Below, in pieces: positions 24,959 to 34,128 of a stretch of DNA of 64,000 bases; the stretch's first letter is position 1; every line of letters begins with the position of its first letter. The notes below the pieces were generated by a model. The model was not told the DNA's origin, did not search any database, and saw only the letters and a program-made list of their open reading frames with translations. The stretch is from VGRW01 sp031396695 (GTDB lineage: Bacteria > Myxococcota_A > UBA9160 > SZUA-336): positions 3,853 through 67,852 of the forward strand of contig JANNLG010000056.1 in the NCBI GenBank assembly GCA_031396695.1, in the 5' to 3' direction. Made by a program: the position numbers and the translations under genes.

Positions 24959-26068
24959 TTGAAGACATTGGCGGCCGTCGCGTGGGAGCCGGGGAAACCC
25001 CTCGCGATCGAGCAGGTCGAGCTCGAGGGTCCGAAGGCGGGCGAATGCCTGGTCCGGCTGGCTGCGACCGGAGTCTGTCACACCGATGCGTACACCCTGT
25101 CCGGCAAGGATCCGGAAGGCCTGTTCCCGGCCGTGCTCGGGCACGAGGGCGCGGGCGAGGTGGTCGAGCTCGGCGCGGGCGTGCGCTCGCTCGCGGTCGG
25201 CGACCACGTGATCCCGCTCTACATTCCCGAGTGTCGCGAGTGCAAGTTCTGCCTTTCCGGCAAGACCAACCTGTGCGCGCGCATCCGCGAGACGCAAGGC
25301 AAGGGTGTGATGCCCGACGGCACGAGCCGCCTGTCCGCGCGCGGCAAGACCGTGCACCACTACATGGGCACGTCCACCTTCGCGGAATACACCGTGGTGC
25401 CGGAGATCGCGCTCGCCAAGGTGCGCAAGGACGCGCCGCTCGATCGCATCTGTCTGCTCGGTTGCGGCGTCACGACGGGAATCGGCGCGGTGCTGCACAC
25501 GGCCAAGGTCGAGCCGGGCTCGTCGGTGGCGGTGTTCGGGCTGGGGGGGATCGGGCTGTCGGTGATTCAGGGCGCGGTGATGGCGGGTGCGGAGCGCATC
25601 ATCGGCGTCGACCTGAACCCGCGGAAGTTCGAGCTCGCGAAGGCTTTCGGCGCAACCGATTTTCTGAACCCGAAGGACACGGCCGATGTCGCGGCTGCGA
25701 TCGTGTCGCTGACCGACGGCGGTGTGGACTACTCGTTCGAGTGCATCGGCAACGTCGACGTGATGGGCCAGGCGCTCGCCTGTACGAGCCGAGGCTGGGG
25801 CCAGGCGATCATCATCGGCGTGGCGGGCTCCGGCCAGGAGATCCACGCGCGGCCGTTCCTGCTGGTCACCGGCCGCACCTGGCGCGGCACCGCGTTCGGC
25901 GGCACGAAGGGCCGCACGCAGCTGCCGCGCTTCGTCGACCGCTACATGAACGGCAAGCTCAAGCTCGACGAGATGGTCACCGCCGAGCTTCCGCTCGAGC
26001 GCATCAACCACGCCTTCGAGCTGATGCACGAGGGGTCGGCAATCCGCTCGATCATCAAGTTCCGGTGA
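24959..26068 (+). CDS. frmA: S-(hydroxymethyl)glutathione dehydrogenase / class III ADH
   Basis: This zinc enzyme oxidises the glutathione adduct of formaldehyde with NAD. About 369 residues. The catalytic zinc ligands appear in GVCHTDAYT and GHEGAGEV, and the structural zinc site is the four-Cys lobe ECRECKFCLSGKTNLC. The NAD fold is AVFGLGGIGLSVIQGA. The class III-specific stretch GVMPDGTSRLSARGK is present. The start is TTG at 24959 after a very strong GGAGGTAAG. The methyltransferase gene overlaps the stop by four bases. A tandem GFA protein is encoded at 51.2 kb; both act on glutathione-bound formaldehyde in other bacteria. Confidence 0.93.
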   Translation: MKTLAAVAWEPGKPLAIEQVELEGPKAGECLVRLAATGVCHTDAYTLSGKDPEGLFPAVLGHEGAGEVVELGAGVRSLAVGDHVIPLYIPECRECKFCLSGKTNLCARIRETQGKGVMPDGTSRLSARGKTVHHYMGTSTFAEYTVVPEIALAKVRKDAPLDRICLLGCGVTTGIGAVLHTAKVEPGSSVAVFGLGGIGLSVIQGAVMAGAERIIGVDLNPRKFELAKAFGATDFLNPKDTADVAAAIVSLTDGGVDYSFECIGNVDVMGQALACTSRGWGQAIIIGVAGSGQEIHARPFLLVTGRTWRGTAFGGTKGRTQLPRFVDRYMNGKLKLDEMVTAELPLERINHAFELMHEGSAIRSIIKFR

Positions 26069-26712
26069 AGCCGGCCAGCGATCCATCGGTCGACTACCGC
26101 GCGCTCGTGCGCGAGGGCTACGACGCCTGCGCCGCGGAGTTCAGCGCCGCGCGCATGCGCGAGGACGCGCCGGAGCTCGAGCTCTTGCTGCCGTGCCTGG
26201 CGACGGGCTCGCGCGTGCTCGACCTCGGCTGCGGCGCGGGCGTGCCGGTCGCGGCGGCGCTCGCCCGGGAGCACCGCGTCGTGGGCGTCGACTTCTCCGC
26301 GGAGCAGATCCGCCGGGCGCGCGCGAACGTGCCCGGCGTCGAGTTCATCGAGTCCGACTTGATGGCGGTCGAATTTTCCGACGCGTCTTTCGAAGCGATC
26401 GTCGCCTTCTACTCGCTATTCCACCTGCCGCGCGAGGAGCACGAAGAGCTCCTCCGCCGCGTACACCGCTGGCTCGCGCCGGGTGGTCACTTGCTCGCGA
26501 CGGTGACACGCGTCCGCGAGGACGCGTACACCGAAGACGGCTTCTTCGGCGTTCGCATGTACTGGAGCAACTGGGGCTGCGAAGACTACGTGCAGATGCT
26601 CGAGGCGCTCGGTTTCGAGCTGCTCGCCAGCCGCACGCTCGGCCACGGCTACAGCGACGGCGAGGCGCGGCGGCCCGAGACCCACCCGCTGCTATTCGCT
26701 CGCAAGCGCTAG
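26065..26712 (+). CDS. Class I SAM-dependent methyltransferase
   Basis: A 215-residue single-domain methyltransferase. Motif I is VLDLGCGAGVPVAAAL, followed by VVGVDFSAEQI (acidic ribose ligand) and SLFHLPREEHEELL of the Methyltransf_11/25 type. GTG start within the ADH stop (GTGA). The closing segment, DGEARRPETHPLLFARKR, is common in uncharacterised bacterial members. The substrate is unknown; coupling to the formaldehyde dehydrogenase does not by itself reveal it. Confidence 0.8.
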   Translation: MKPASDPSVDYRALVREGYDACAAEFSAARMREDAPELELLLPCLATGSRVLDLGCGAGVPVAAALAREHRVVGVDFSAEQIRRARANVPGVEFIESDLMAVEFSDASFEAIVAFYSLFHLPREEHEELLRRVHRWLAPGGHLLATVTRVREDAYTEDGFFGVRMYWSNWGCEDYVQMLEALGFELLASRTLGHGYSDGEARRPETHPLLFARKR

Positions 26713-28008
26713 CTAGTAGCCGAGGATCCGCTCCGAGAGGTACGACGGAAGCTCGGTGAGAGCGATGCGCTCCTGCTTGGTCGTGTCGCGCTCGCGCACG
26801 GTCGCCTTCTGATCCTGTTCCGACTCGAAGTCGTAGGTGACACAGAACGGCGTTCCCACCTCGTCCTGGCGCCGGTAGCGGCGGCCGATCGCGCCGGAGG
26901 TGTCGGAGTCGACCGAGAAGCGGCGGCGAAGATCGGCGGCGATCCGCTCGGCCGGCTCCGCAAGCTTCTTCGAGAGCGGCAGCACCGCCACCTTGATCGG
27001 CGCGATCTGCGGCGTGAGGCGCAGCACGACGCGCTTCTCGCCGCCCACCTCGTCTTCCTGATAGGCGCTGCACAAGAGCGCGAGCAGGCAACGGTCCACG
27101 CCGACGGACGTCTCGATCACGTACGGCACATAGCGGTCCTTCGACTCGGGATCCGTGTACGACTGGTCCTTGCCGGAGTGCTCGTTGTGCTGCTTCAGGT
27201 CGAAGTCACCGCGGTGGTGCACGCCCTCGAGCTCCTGCCAGCCGAACGGGAACTCGAACACCACGTCGTAGGCGGCCTTCGCGTAGTGCGCGAGCTCGTC
27301 GGGTCCGTGCGCGTGCCAGCGCAGCTTCTCGGGCGCGATCCCGATGTCGTGGTGCCAGCGCATGCGGATCTCGCGGAAGCGCTCGAACCACTCCATCGCC
27401 TCGCCGGGCGGCGTGAAGTACTCGAGCTCCATCTGCTCGAACTCGCGCGAGCGAAAGATGAAGTTGCGCGGCGTGATTTCGTTGCGGAAGGCCTTGCCGA
27501 TCTGCGCGATCCCGAACGGCGGCTTCATGCGCGCCGACTGCATCACGCGCTTGAAGTCCAGGAAGATCGACTGACAGGTCTCGGCGCGCAGATACGCGTC
27601 GCCCGCCGAGTCGTCGGCCGCGCCGATGCGCGTCTTCAGCATCAGGTTGAACTGGCGCGGCTCGGTCAGGTCGTGCTTGCCGTCGCGCGAGATGGCGCAG
27701 CGGTCTTCGGGGTCCATCTGATCCGCGCGAAAGCGACGCTTGCAGGTGCGGCAGTCGACCATCGGGTCGTTGAAGTTCGCGACGTGTCCCGACGCCACCC
27801 AGGTCTGCGGATTCGCGATGATCGACGAGTCGAGGCCGACCACGTCGTCGCGCTCGCGCACCATGCGCTGCCACCAGGCGGCTTTGACGTTGTTGCGCAT
27901 CTCCGTGCCCAGCGGTCCGTAGTCCCAGAAACCCGCGATGCCGCCGTAGATCTCGCTCGACGGAAAGATGAAGCCGCGATTCGCGCACAGCGCAACGAGT
28001 TTTTCCAT
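26713..28008 (-). CDS. glyS: Glycyl-tRNA synthetase, single-chain alpha2 type
   Basis: About 431 residues, similar to the Thermus/eukaryotic homodimeric GlyRS and unlike the alpha2-beta2 type of most proteobacteria. The N-terminus ELVALC-like (MEKLVALCANRGFIFPSSEIY) and YDYGPLG-like (WDYGPLGTEMRNN) segments are typical. Motif 2 is FRNEITPRNFIFR, and the C-terminal anticodon-binding domain begins near IAPIKVAVLPL. The start is taken at ATG 28008; an upstream ATG would add 15 atypical residues. The stop abuts the methyltransferase stop. rsmE lies upstream on the same strand. Confidence 0.93.
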   Translation of the reverse strand: MEKLVALCANRGFIFPSSEIYGGIAGFWDYGPLGTEMRNNVKAAWWQRMVRERDDVVGLDSSIIANPQTWVASGHVANFNDPMVDCRTCKRRFRADQMDPEDRCAISRDGKHDLTEPRQFNLMLKTRIGAADDSAGDAYLRAETCQSIFLDFKRVMQSARMKPPFGIAQIGKAFRNEITPRNFIFRSREFEQMELEYFTPPGEAMEWFERFREIRMRWHHDIGIAPEKLRWHAHGPDELAHYAKAAYDVVFEFPFGWQELEGVHHRGDFDLKQHNEHSGKDQSYTDPESKDRYVPYVIETSVGVDRCLLALLCSAYQEDEVGGEKRVVLRLTPQIAPIKVAVLPLSKKLAEPAERIAADLRRRFSVDSDTSGAIGRRYRRQDEVGTPFCVTYDFESEQDQKATVRERDTTKQERIALTELPSYLSERILGY

Positions 28009-28049
28009 GACGTCCACGTCGGCGAGTATCCGAATGACGCTTCGGGGTG

Positions 28050-28760
28050 TCAACCAGCGAGGCGCGCGAGCAGTGCGACCGCGGCCGTTTCGACGCGCAG
28101 CACGCGTGGACCGAGACCGACACGCAGCGCACCGACGGCGTCGAGCCGCTCGAGCTCGTGATCCTGGAGTCCGCCTTCGGGGCCGATCACGAGCACGGTC
28201 AGCGAAGCCTCGCGCGCTTCGAGCGTGGGATCGGCGCTCGGATGTGCGACGAGGATTCGGCCCGCGCCTGCAAGCTCCGGCAGCGTGTCCTCGACGAACG
28301 GACGGAAGCGGCGCGCGAACGCGATCTCGGGCAGCAGCGTGTCGCCCGCTTGCTCGAGCCCGAGCAGCAGCTGCTCGTGAAGCCGAGCGGGCTCGAGCCC
28401 CGTGCTCTGCCAGTAGCTCTTCTCGACGCGCGCGCTCGCGAAGAGAAGGAAGCGCTTCACACCCAGCGCCGTGGCCTGCTGCAGCACCTTGCGCAGGCTC
28501 GGAGGGCGCGGAAGCGCTAGCGCGAGCGTGATCGGGAGCGGAGCAGGCGGCTCGCGGTCGAGCGCGACCTCGAGCTCGAGCCCGGTCGCGTCCAGCCCGA
28601 CGATCGTGCCGTGGCCGAGCTGGCCGCCGATCCGGCCGATCGTCAGCACGTCGCCGAGCTTCGCGCGCAGGATCTCGCGCACGTGGCGGTGGCGCCGATC
28701 GACGACGCGTACGCGCCCCGGCGCGAGCTCGTCGCTCTCGTCGAAGAGCAGGACGTTCAC
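28050..28760 (-). CDS. rsmE: 16S rRNA m3U1498 methyltransferase
   Basis: A SPOUT-class enzyme that methylates U1498 of 16S rRNA. The 236-residue length is normal. The N-terminal PUA-like domain includes DRRHRHVREILRAKLGD. The knotted SAM site carries VLVIGPEGGLQDHE and LGPRVLRVETA, both diagnostic. GTG start overlaps the TGA of the upstream dipeptidase gene, so the two are coupled. Confidence 0.93.
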   Translation of the reverse strand: MNVLLFDESDELAPGRVRVVDRRHRHVREILRAKLGDVLTIGRIGGQLGHGTIVGLDATGLELEVALDREPPAPLPITLALALPRPPSLRKVLQQATALGVKRFLLFASARVEKSYWQSTGLEPARLHEQLLLGLEQAGDTLLPEIAFARRFRPFVEDTLPELAGAGRILVAHPSADPTLEAREASLTVLVIGPEGGLQDHELERLDAVGALRVGLGPRVLRVETAAVALLARLAG

Positions 28761-30001
28761 CGCGCGAGCCGGTCCCGTACCCGCTCGACCTCGAGCATCA
28801 CCCGCAGCAGGTTCTCGCCGAGCACCTTGCGAACCACGTCTTCGGACCAGCCGCGTTCGAGCAGACCGCGCGTCAAGTTCGGGAGCTCACTCACGTCTTC
28901 GAGCGACTCGGGCATGCTCGGCACGCCGTCGAAATCGGAGCCGAGTCCGACGTGGTCCTCGCCCGCGACGCGCAGCGCGTGGTCGAAGTGATCGAGCAGC
29001 CGCGCGAGCGAGCCCTTCGGCACCGGATCGGTCGCCGCGATCGCGCGCGTGGCCTGGGACATCGCGCGCAGGTTCCCCTTGTGCGTCTCGCGCAGGCTCG
29101 CGAACTCCGCCGCGTGGCGCGCGAACCAGGCGCGGATCAGCGGGGCGGCCTCCGGGTCGTTGTAGCCGGGATAGAAGTTGATCATCACCACGCCGCCCTG
29201 CGAAGCGAGCGAGTGCAGCATCTCGTCGGTCATGTTGCGCGGGTGGTCGTGGACCGCGCGGCACGACGAGTGCGACGCGATCACCGGCGCCTCCGTCACC
29301 GCCAGCGTGTCGCGGAACGTCTCCGCCGAGACGTGCGACACGTCGACCATCATGCCGAGCCGGTTCATCTCGCGCACCACCTCTTCGCCGAACGCGTTCA
29401 GCCCGCCCATGCCGGGCGGCAGCGGCTCGCCGGTGCCGGCGGAATCCGCCCAGTCGAGATGGAAGCTGTGCGTGAGCGTCATGTAGCGCACGCCCAGGCG
29501 GTAGAAGTCGCGCAGCACGGAGAGCTTGCCCTCGATCATGTGGCCGCCCTCGACGCCCAGTAGAGAGACGAGTTTCCCCTGCGCGACGCCGCGCCGGATC
29601 GAGGCCACGTCGGTCGCCACGACCACGTCGTTCGGATGCGCGCGCGCGAGCTCCCAGACCGAGTCGATCCGCTCCAGCGCCTCGCGAATCGCGCGTCCGT
29701 CGCCCTCGACCTTGCCCACGTAGATCGACCAGAACTGCACGTCGAGCCCGCCCTCGCGCGCGCGCGGCAGGTCGATGCTGCCCTCGTTGCGCGGGTGCCG
29801 CGCGGCGAAGTCGTAGTCCGGGTCCTGGAAGCGCGGCGTGGTGTCGGCGTGGGTGTCGAGCACGATCGCGTCGCGGTGCACGCGCGCGGCTCGCTGCTCG
29901 GGCGTCTCGTCCGGACCGCCGCAGCCGGGCAAAAGGACGACGACCGACAAACCCAATGCGAGCGAAGCTCGCCGCGAGGCTTCTGCTCTTTCGGGTATCA
30001 T
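28757..30001 (-). CDS. Membrane dipeptidase (M19), lipoprotein
   Basis: A zinc dipeptidase of the renal-dipeptidase family, 414 residues. A signal peptide ends in LLPGC, so it is probably lipid-anchored. The family markers are HADTTP (first metal His and Asp), LLGVEGGHMIEG (bridging Glu), the TLTHSFHLDWAD segment, VDVSHVSAETF and SHSSCRAV (further His ligands), and GLGSDFDGV. The ATG at 30001 has GGGGAG upstream. Only 25 bp separate it from the divergent acyl-CoA synthetase start, so the synthetase promoter must overlap this gene's 5' end. Confidence 0.9.
   Translation of the reverse strand: MIPERAEASRRASLALGLSVVVLLPGCGGPDETPEQRAARVHRDAIVLDTHADTTPRFQDPDYDFAARHPRNEGSIDLPRAREGGLDVQFWSIYVGKVEGDGRAIREALERIDSVWELARAHPNDVVVATDVASIRRGVAQGKLVSLLGVEGGHMIEGKLSVLRDFYRLGVRYMTLTHSFHLDWADSAGTGEPLPPGMGGLNAFGEEVVREMNRLGMMVDVSHVSAETFRDTLAVTEAPVIASHSSCRAVHDHPRNMTDEMLHSLASQGGVVMINFYPGYNDPEAAPLIRAWFARHAAEFASLRETHKGNLRAMSQATRAIAATDPVPKGSLARLLDHFDHALRVAGEDHVGLGSDFDGVPSMPESLEDVSELPNLTRGLLERGWSEDVVRKVLGENLLRVMLEVERVRDRLAR
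29996..30001 (+). promoter_or_regulatory. -10 element (TATCAT) overlapping divergent start codon
   Basis: GGGTATCAT lies 26 bp before the acyl-CoA synthetase ATG. Its last three bases are the complement of the dipeptidase start codon. The same GGGTATCAT reappears before korA. No -35 match. Confidence 0.4.
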
Positions 30002-30026
30002 GCGCGCTCCCCGGGAGGATTCTGAC

Positions 30027-31646
30027 ATGCCCACCGCTCCGAACTGGAACTTCGGCGACATCCTCGACGCGCTCGACGCGTCGTACCCCGCGACCGCACC
30101 GGCGCTGATCCACGACGGCGCGACCACGAGCTGGAGCGATTTCGCGCGCCGCTCGAACAACCTGGCCGCGGCTCTGCGAGCGCGCGGCGCGCAACCGGAC
30201 GACAAGGTCGCCTTCTACCTGCGCAACCGGCCCGAGTACAGCGAGGCGCTCGCCGCCTGCTTCAAGGCTCGGCTCGTGCACGTGAACGTGAACTACCGCT
30301 ACCTCGACGACGAGCTCTGGTACATCTTCGACAACTCCGACGCGAAGGTGGTCGTGTTCGACGGCGAGTTCGCCGACCGCGTCGCGAAGCTGCACCCCCG
30401 CCTGCCGAACGTCGTGGCGTGGGTGCAGGTCGGCGGTGAGCGGCTCGACTTCGCGATTCCGTACGAGTCACTCGCGAACCAAGGCAGCGGCCAGCCGCTC
30501 GGCATCGCGCGCGACGGCAAGGACCTGCTCTTCCTGTACACGGGCGGGACCACCGGCATGCCGAAGGGCGTGATGTGGGCCGCGAACGATCTGTGGCACG
30601 CGCTCGGCGCCGGCGCGAACGCGCCCGCGAACGGCGGCAAGCCACCCGCGACGCTCGAGGAGCACGTCGCGAACGTGGTCAAGGCGGGACCGCTCGCCAA
30701 GCAGATCCCGTGCTGTCCGCTGATGCACGGCACGGGCCTGTTCACGGCGATCGGCACGTTCACCGCGGGCGGCTGCGTGGTGACGACGCCGGGCCACAAG
30801 TTCGAGCCGGCCGAGCTCTACGACACCGTGCAGCGTCACCAGGTCAACTCACTCGTGATCGTCGGCGACGCGTTCGCGAAGCCGATGCTGAACGCGCTCG
30901 ACGAGAACCCGGGCCGCTGGGACATCTCGTCGGTCAAGGTGATCGTCTCGTCGGGCGTGATGTGGAGCACCGAGGTGAAGAAGGGCCTCTTGCGTCACAA
31001 CCCCGGCATGATCCTGACCGACTCGTTCGGCTCGTCGGAGGCGGTCGGCTTCGGCTCCTCGATCATGACCGCGGCCGGCGAAGTGAAGACCGCCAAGTTC
31101 ATGATCGGCGATCGCTGCAAGGTGTTCACCGAGGACCACCAGGAAGTCGTCCCCGGCAGCGGTGAGAAGGGCTTCATCGCGCGCAGCGGCCCGATCCCGG
31201 TCGGCTACTTCAAGGACGCGGAGAAGAGCGCGAAGACGTTTCCCACCATCGCCGGCGTGCGCTACTCGATCCCGGGCGACTGGTGCATCGTCGAGGCGGA
31301 CGGAACGCTCACGCTGCTCGGCCGCGGGAGTGCGTGCATCAACTCCGCGGGTGAGAAAATCTACCCGGAAGAAGTCGAGGAAGCGTTGAAGACGCATCCA
31401 GACGTCGAGGATGCGCTGGTCGTTGGCGTGCCGGACGATCGCTGGGGGAATGCGGTGGCGGCGGTGGTGCAGCTGCGGACGGGGGCGACGCTCGACGAGG
31501 AGAAACTCCGCGCGCACACGCGCGAGAAGCTTGCGGCGTACAAGCTGCCCAAGCGCGTGTTCGCGGTGCCCGCGATGTTCCGCGCGCCGAACGGGAAGGC
31601 GGACTACAAGAGCGCGCAGGACTTCGCGGCGAAGCGCTACTCGTGA
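30027..31646 (+). CDS. Acyl-CoA synthetase (AMP-forming)
   Basis: A 539-residue member of the adenylate-forming family, which activates carboxylic acids with ATP and CoA. The P-loop is LYTGGTTGMPKGVMW (residues ~170-185). DSFGSSEAVG fills the A5 motif, and GDWCIVEADGTLTLLGR holds the hinge Asp region. ACINSAGEKIYPEEVEEAL is the A8 region, and the A10 Lys is in APNGKADYKSA. Overall it resembles actinobacterial FadD-type enzymes used in lipid/sterol side-chain activation (inference). The RBS GGGAGG sits eight bases upstream. The stop overlaps the GTG of the next gene. Confidence 0.9.
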   Translation: MPTAPNWNFGDILDALDASYPATAPALIHDGATTSWSDFARRSNNLAAALRARGAQPDDKVAFYLRNRPEYSEALAACFKARLVHVNVNYRYLDDELWYIFDNSDAKVVVFDGEFADRVAKLHPRLPNVVAWVQVGGERLDFAIPYESLANQGSGQPLGIARDGKDLLFLYTGGTTGMPKGVMWAANDLWHALGAGANAPANGGKPPATLEEHVANVVKAGPLAKQIPCCPLMHGTGLFTAIGTFTAGGCVVTTPGHKFEPAELYDTVQRHQVNSLVIVGDAFAKPMLNALDENPGRWDISSVKVIVSSGVMWSTEVKKGLLRHNPGMILTDSFGSSEAVGFGSSIMTAAGEVKTAKFMIGDRCKVFTEDHQEVVPGSGEKGFIARSGPIPVGYFKDAEKSAKTFPTIAGVRYSIPGDWCIVEADGTLTLLGRGSACINSAGEKIYPEEVEEALKTHPDVEDALVVGVPDDRWGNAVAAVVQLRTGATLDEEKLRAHTREKLAAYKLPKRVFAVPAMFRAPNGKADYKSAQDFAAKRYS

Positions 31647-32137
31647 ACCGACTCGCGCTCACCTCACTGCTCGCGAGCACGCTGCTCGCGTCGTACGCCC
31701 GAGCCGGCGACGTGCCTTCCGCGATCGCGCGCGAAATCTCGCAGAAGTTCATCAACGCCTGCGAAGCGGGGAAGGTGAGCGAGGCGCTGTCGATGTACGT
31801 CGACGACGCGGTGATCGTCTTCCCGTCCGAGGGCGCGCGCGCCGAGGGAAAACCGGCGATCGCGAAAGCGCTGGCGGAGCTCTGTCAGGAAGGGATGGGC
31901 AAATCGAAGTGGCTCGGCGGCAACGGCGCCTGGTTCGGCACCGGCGAGAATGCGATCGTGGCCACGGGAGCCTGGGAGACGAGCGGCGAGGGCCCCGACG
32001 GCAAGACCGTCCGCGTCACCGTGCGCACCACTGAGCTGCTCGTGAAGACGCCCGACGGTTGGAAATACCGGATCGACCACGCCTCCGTCGGCGTGCCGTT
32101 GCCCGCTGCGGTGCTCGAAACGCCGTCCGCGCCCTGA
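31643..32137 (+). CDS. Secreted SnoaL/DUF4440-like protein
   Basis: A 164-residue protein with an N-terminal signal (LTSLLASTLLASYARAGD) and a NTF2-like fold pattern: helices with FINACEAGKVSEALSMY, then DDAVIVFPSEGARAEGKPAI, then strands ending TPDGWKYRIDH. This matches the DUF4440/SnoaL-like family of small ligand-binding or ketosteroid-isomerase-fold proteins. GTG start coupled to the acyl-CoA synthetase stop by GTGA. Function unknown. Confidence 0.75.
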   Translation: MNRLALTSLLASTLLASYARAGDVPSAIAREISQKFINACEAGKVSEALSMYVDDAVIVFPSEGARAEGKPAIAKALAELCQEGMGKSKWLGGNGAWFGTGENAIVATGAWETSGEGPDGKTVRVTVRTTELLVKTPDGWKYRIDHASVGVPLPAAVLETPSAP

Positions 32138-32176
32138 GCCCGACAGGAGCGCGTTGAACCGACGGCACGCTCCGGG

Positions 32177-32182
32177 TATAAA
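32177..32182 (+). promoter_or_regulatory. -10 element (TATAAA) before PEP-CTERM gene
   Basis: GGGTATAAA ends nine bases before the GTG start, so a transcript from here would be almost leaderless. No SD is visible before the GTG. Confidence 0.45.
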
Positions 32183-32191
32183 GCTGCGATC

Positions 32192-32833
32192 GTGAGATCG
32201 CTCGCGTCCTCGGTCTCGTGCGTCGCCTTGCTGCTCGCTCCGAGCATCGGTCGCGGGCAGCCGATGGAGATCGTGGCCTCCGGATCGGTCTGGCTCGCGC
32301 CCGGCGGGCTGGACCTGCCGTTCGGAGACATCTCCTTCGGTGACTCGTTCTCGCTTCGGATCGTCTTCGATTCCGACTCACCTGATCTGTGCGCGCTGGA
32401 CCCGAGCAGCTGCGGGCCCAGCGGGGCGTCCAGGTATCGAGGCACCTCGATGACCGCCCGGGTCGGCAACGAGGAGTTCGCGTGGGGCCTGGTCACGATT
32501 CGAATTTGCGACGTCTGCGAGCCAGGCTTCGCCTCCGACTCTTTCACCATATCGGCGGTCCCGGAGTCCGAGGTCGGGAGCGGGGAGATCGGGGGCGGCG
32601 TCGAGCTGTTCGACTCCGCGAGTTCGAACCCGCTCGACACGCAGTTTCTGCCGAAGTCGCTCGAACTGGCCGACTGGAGCCACCGAGAGCTCGCGCTCGC
32701 GCGAGGGAGCTTCGGCGAGCGAGTGCAAGCCTCGATCACGTCGCTCGTGCTCCGGCCGGTGCCGGAGCCGAGCGTCGCCGGGCTGATCGTGTTCGCGCTC
32801 GCGGGACTCGCCGCCGCTAGAGCCGCTCGATGA
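32192..32833 (+). CDS. PEP-CTERM-anchored exported protein
   Basis: A 213-residue protein. An N-terminal signal (SCVALLLAPSIGRG) leads into a strand-rich domain with a Cys pair (CALDPSSC) and a further pair (ICDVC). The C-terminus is a textbook PEP-CTERM sorting signal: VPEPS, then the hydrophobic GLIVFALAGLAAA, then Arg residues. Exosortase recognises such tails in bacteria that build exopolysaccharide; no exosortase is in this window. The gene's end overlaps the convergent thiolase by 17 bp. Confidence 0.88.
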   Translation: MRSLASSVSCVALLLAPSIGRGQPMEIVASGSVWLAPGGLDLPFGDISFGDSFSLRIVFDSDSPDLCALDPSSCGPSGASRYRGTSMTARVGNEEFAWGLVTIRICDVCEPGFASDSFTISAVPESEVGSGEIGGGVELFDSASSNPLDTQFLPKSLELADWSHRELALARGSFGERVQASITSLVLRPVPEPSVAGLIVFALAGLAAARAAR

Positions 32834-33980
32834 TCGTCCCCGTGCCGAGCCCGCCGCCGCAGCACATGCTGATCAGGCCGTAGCGTCCGCCGGTTCGCTC
32901 GAGCTCGTGCAGCGCCGTCGTGATCAGGCGCGCGCCCGTGCAGCCGGTCGGGTGTCCGAGCGCGATCGCGCCGCCGTTCGGATTGACGCGGTCTTCGATC
33001 GGCTTCAATTCCTTCATCCACGCCAGCACGACCGACGCGAACGCTTCGTTCACTTCGTAGGTCGACATGTCTTCGATCTTGAGCCCGGCGCGCGAGAGAA
33101 CTTTCTTGGTCGCGGGGATCGGGCCCTTGAGCATGGTCACGGGGTCGCAGCCGACCAGCACCGAGTCGACGATGCGCGCACGCGGCTTGATGCCGAGCCG
33201 CTTCACACCATCGGCCGAGGCGAGGATCACGGCGGCCGCGCCGTCGCTCACCTGTGAAGACGTGCCCGCGGTGTGCAGGTTCTGGCCGGGCACGGGCGCG
33301 AGCGAGGCGAGCTTCTCGAGCGTCGACTTGCGCAGACCTTCGTCGCGCACGACGGGGATCACGTCGCCGGTCGGCTTGCCCTCGGGATCGATGCCGGGCG
33401 CCGCGATCGGAATCACTTCGCGGTCGTAGCGCTTCTCTTCCCACGCGCGCGCGGCCAGCTCCTGGCTGCGCAGGCCGAAGCGGTCCGTGTCCTGACGCGT
33501 GATGCCGTACTCGTTGCCGATCATCTCCGCGCCGCCGAACTGCGACGAGAGCGCGTAGTGCTCGAGGTAGCTCTTCGGAATCGGCGAGCCGCCCTTCATG
33601 GCGGCGCCGAGCGGCACGCGGCTCATCATCTCGAGGCCGCAGGCGAGCACGATGTCCTCGAGACCGGAGCCGACGAGTCCGGTTGCAAGAGTGGTCGCCT
33701 GTTGGCTCGAGCCACACTGCGCGTCGAGCGTGGTCGCCGCGACGTCCATCGGCAGGCCCTTCGAGAGCCAGGCGAGGCGCGCGATGTTGAAGGTCTGCTC
33801 GCCGACCTGCGAAACGCAGCCGCCGAGCACCTGGCCGATCGCCTCGGGCGCGACGCCGCTGCGGTCGAGCGCCGCCTTCTGCACGGTCCCGAGCAGGTCG
33901 GCGGGGTGCATGCCCGCGAGCCCTCCGCCGCGCTTGCCGATCGGACTTCGCACCGCCTCGATGATGTAGACTTCGCGCAC
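32817..33980 (-). CDS. Acetyl-CoA acetyltransferase (thiolase)
   Basis: A 387-residue thiolase that cleaves or forms 3-ketoacyl-CoA. The nucleophile is Cys89 in TLDAQCGSSQQA (family: NRxCxSGxQA; this is the variant common in acyl-CoA degradation paralogues). The second-half motifs are intact: NEAFASV, NPNGGAIALGHPTGCTGAR and the terminal MCCGGGLGTG. GTG start at 33980 follows GAAAGGGG. Divergent from korA across ~150 bp. Confidence 0.93.
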   Translation of the reverse strand: MREVYIIEAVRSPIGKRGGGLAGMHPADLLGTVQKAALDRSGVAPEAIGQVLGGCVSQVGEQTFNIARLAWLSKGLPMDVAATTLDAQCGSSQQATTLATGLVGSGLEDIVLACGLEMMSRVPLGAAMKGGSPIPKSYLEHYALSSQFGGAEMIGNEYGITRQDTDRFGLRSQELAARAWEEKRYDREVIPIAAPGIDPEGKPTGDVIPVVRDEGLRKSTLEKLASLAPVPGQNLHTAGTSSQVSDGAAAVILASADGVKRLGIKPRARIVDSVLVGCDPVTMLKGPIPATKKVLSRAGLKIEDMSTYEVNEAFASVVLAWMKELKPIEDRVNPNGGAIALGHPTGCTGARLITTALHELERTGGRYGLISMCCGGGLGTGTIIERL

Positions 33981-34082
33981 CTTTGGATCCCCTTTCTAAA
34001 GCTCGGGCGGGACTCTACACGCCGCCCCCCGGCATCCTCAAGCCAACCCGAAGCGGGCCGTTGTGGGTGGACCACTCGCGGG

Positions 34083-34088
34083 TATCAT
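34083..34088 (+). promoter_or_regulatory. -10 element (TATCAT) for kor operon
   Basis: GGGTATCAT 41 bp before the korA start, matching the element before the acyl-CoA synthetase gene. No clear -35. Confidence 0.4.
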
Positions 34089-34128
34089 TGCGTCCCCACC
34101 GAAGACGCGGAGTAGCAGTCAAGCGCTG

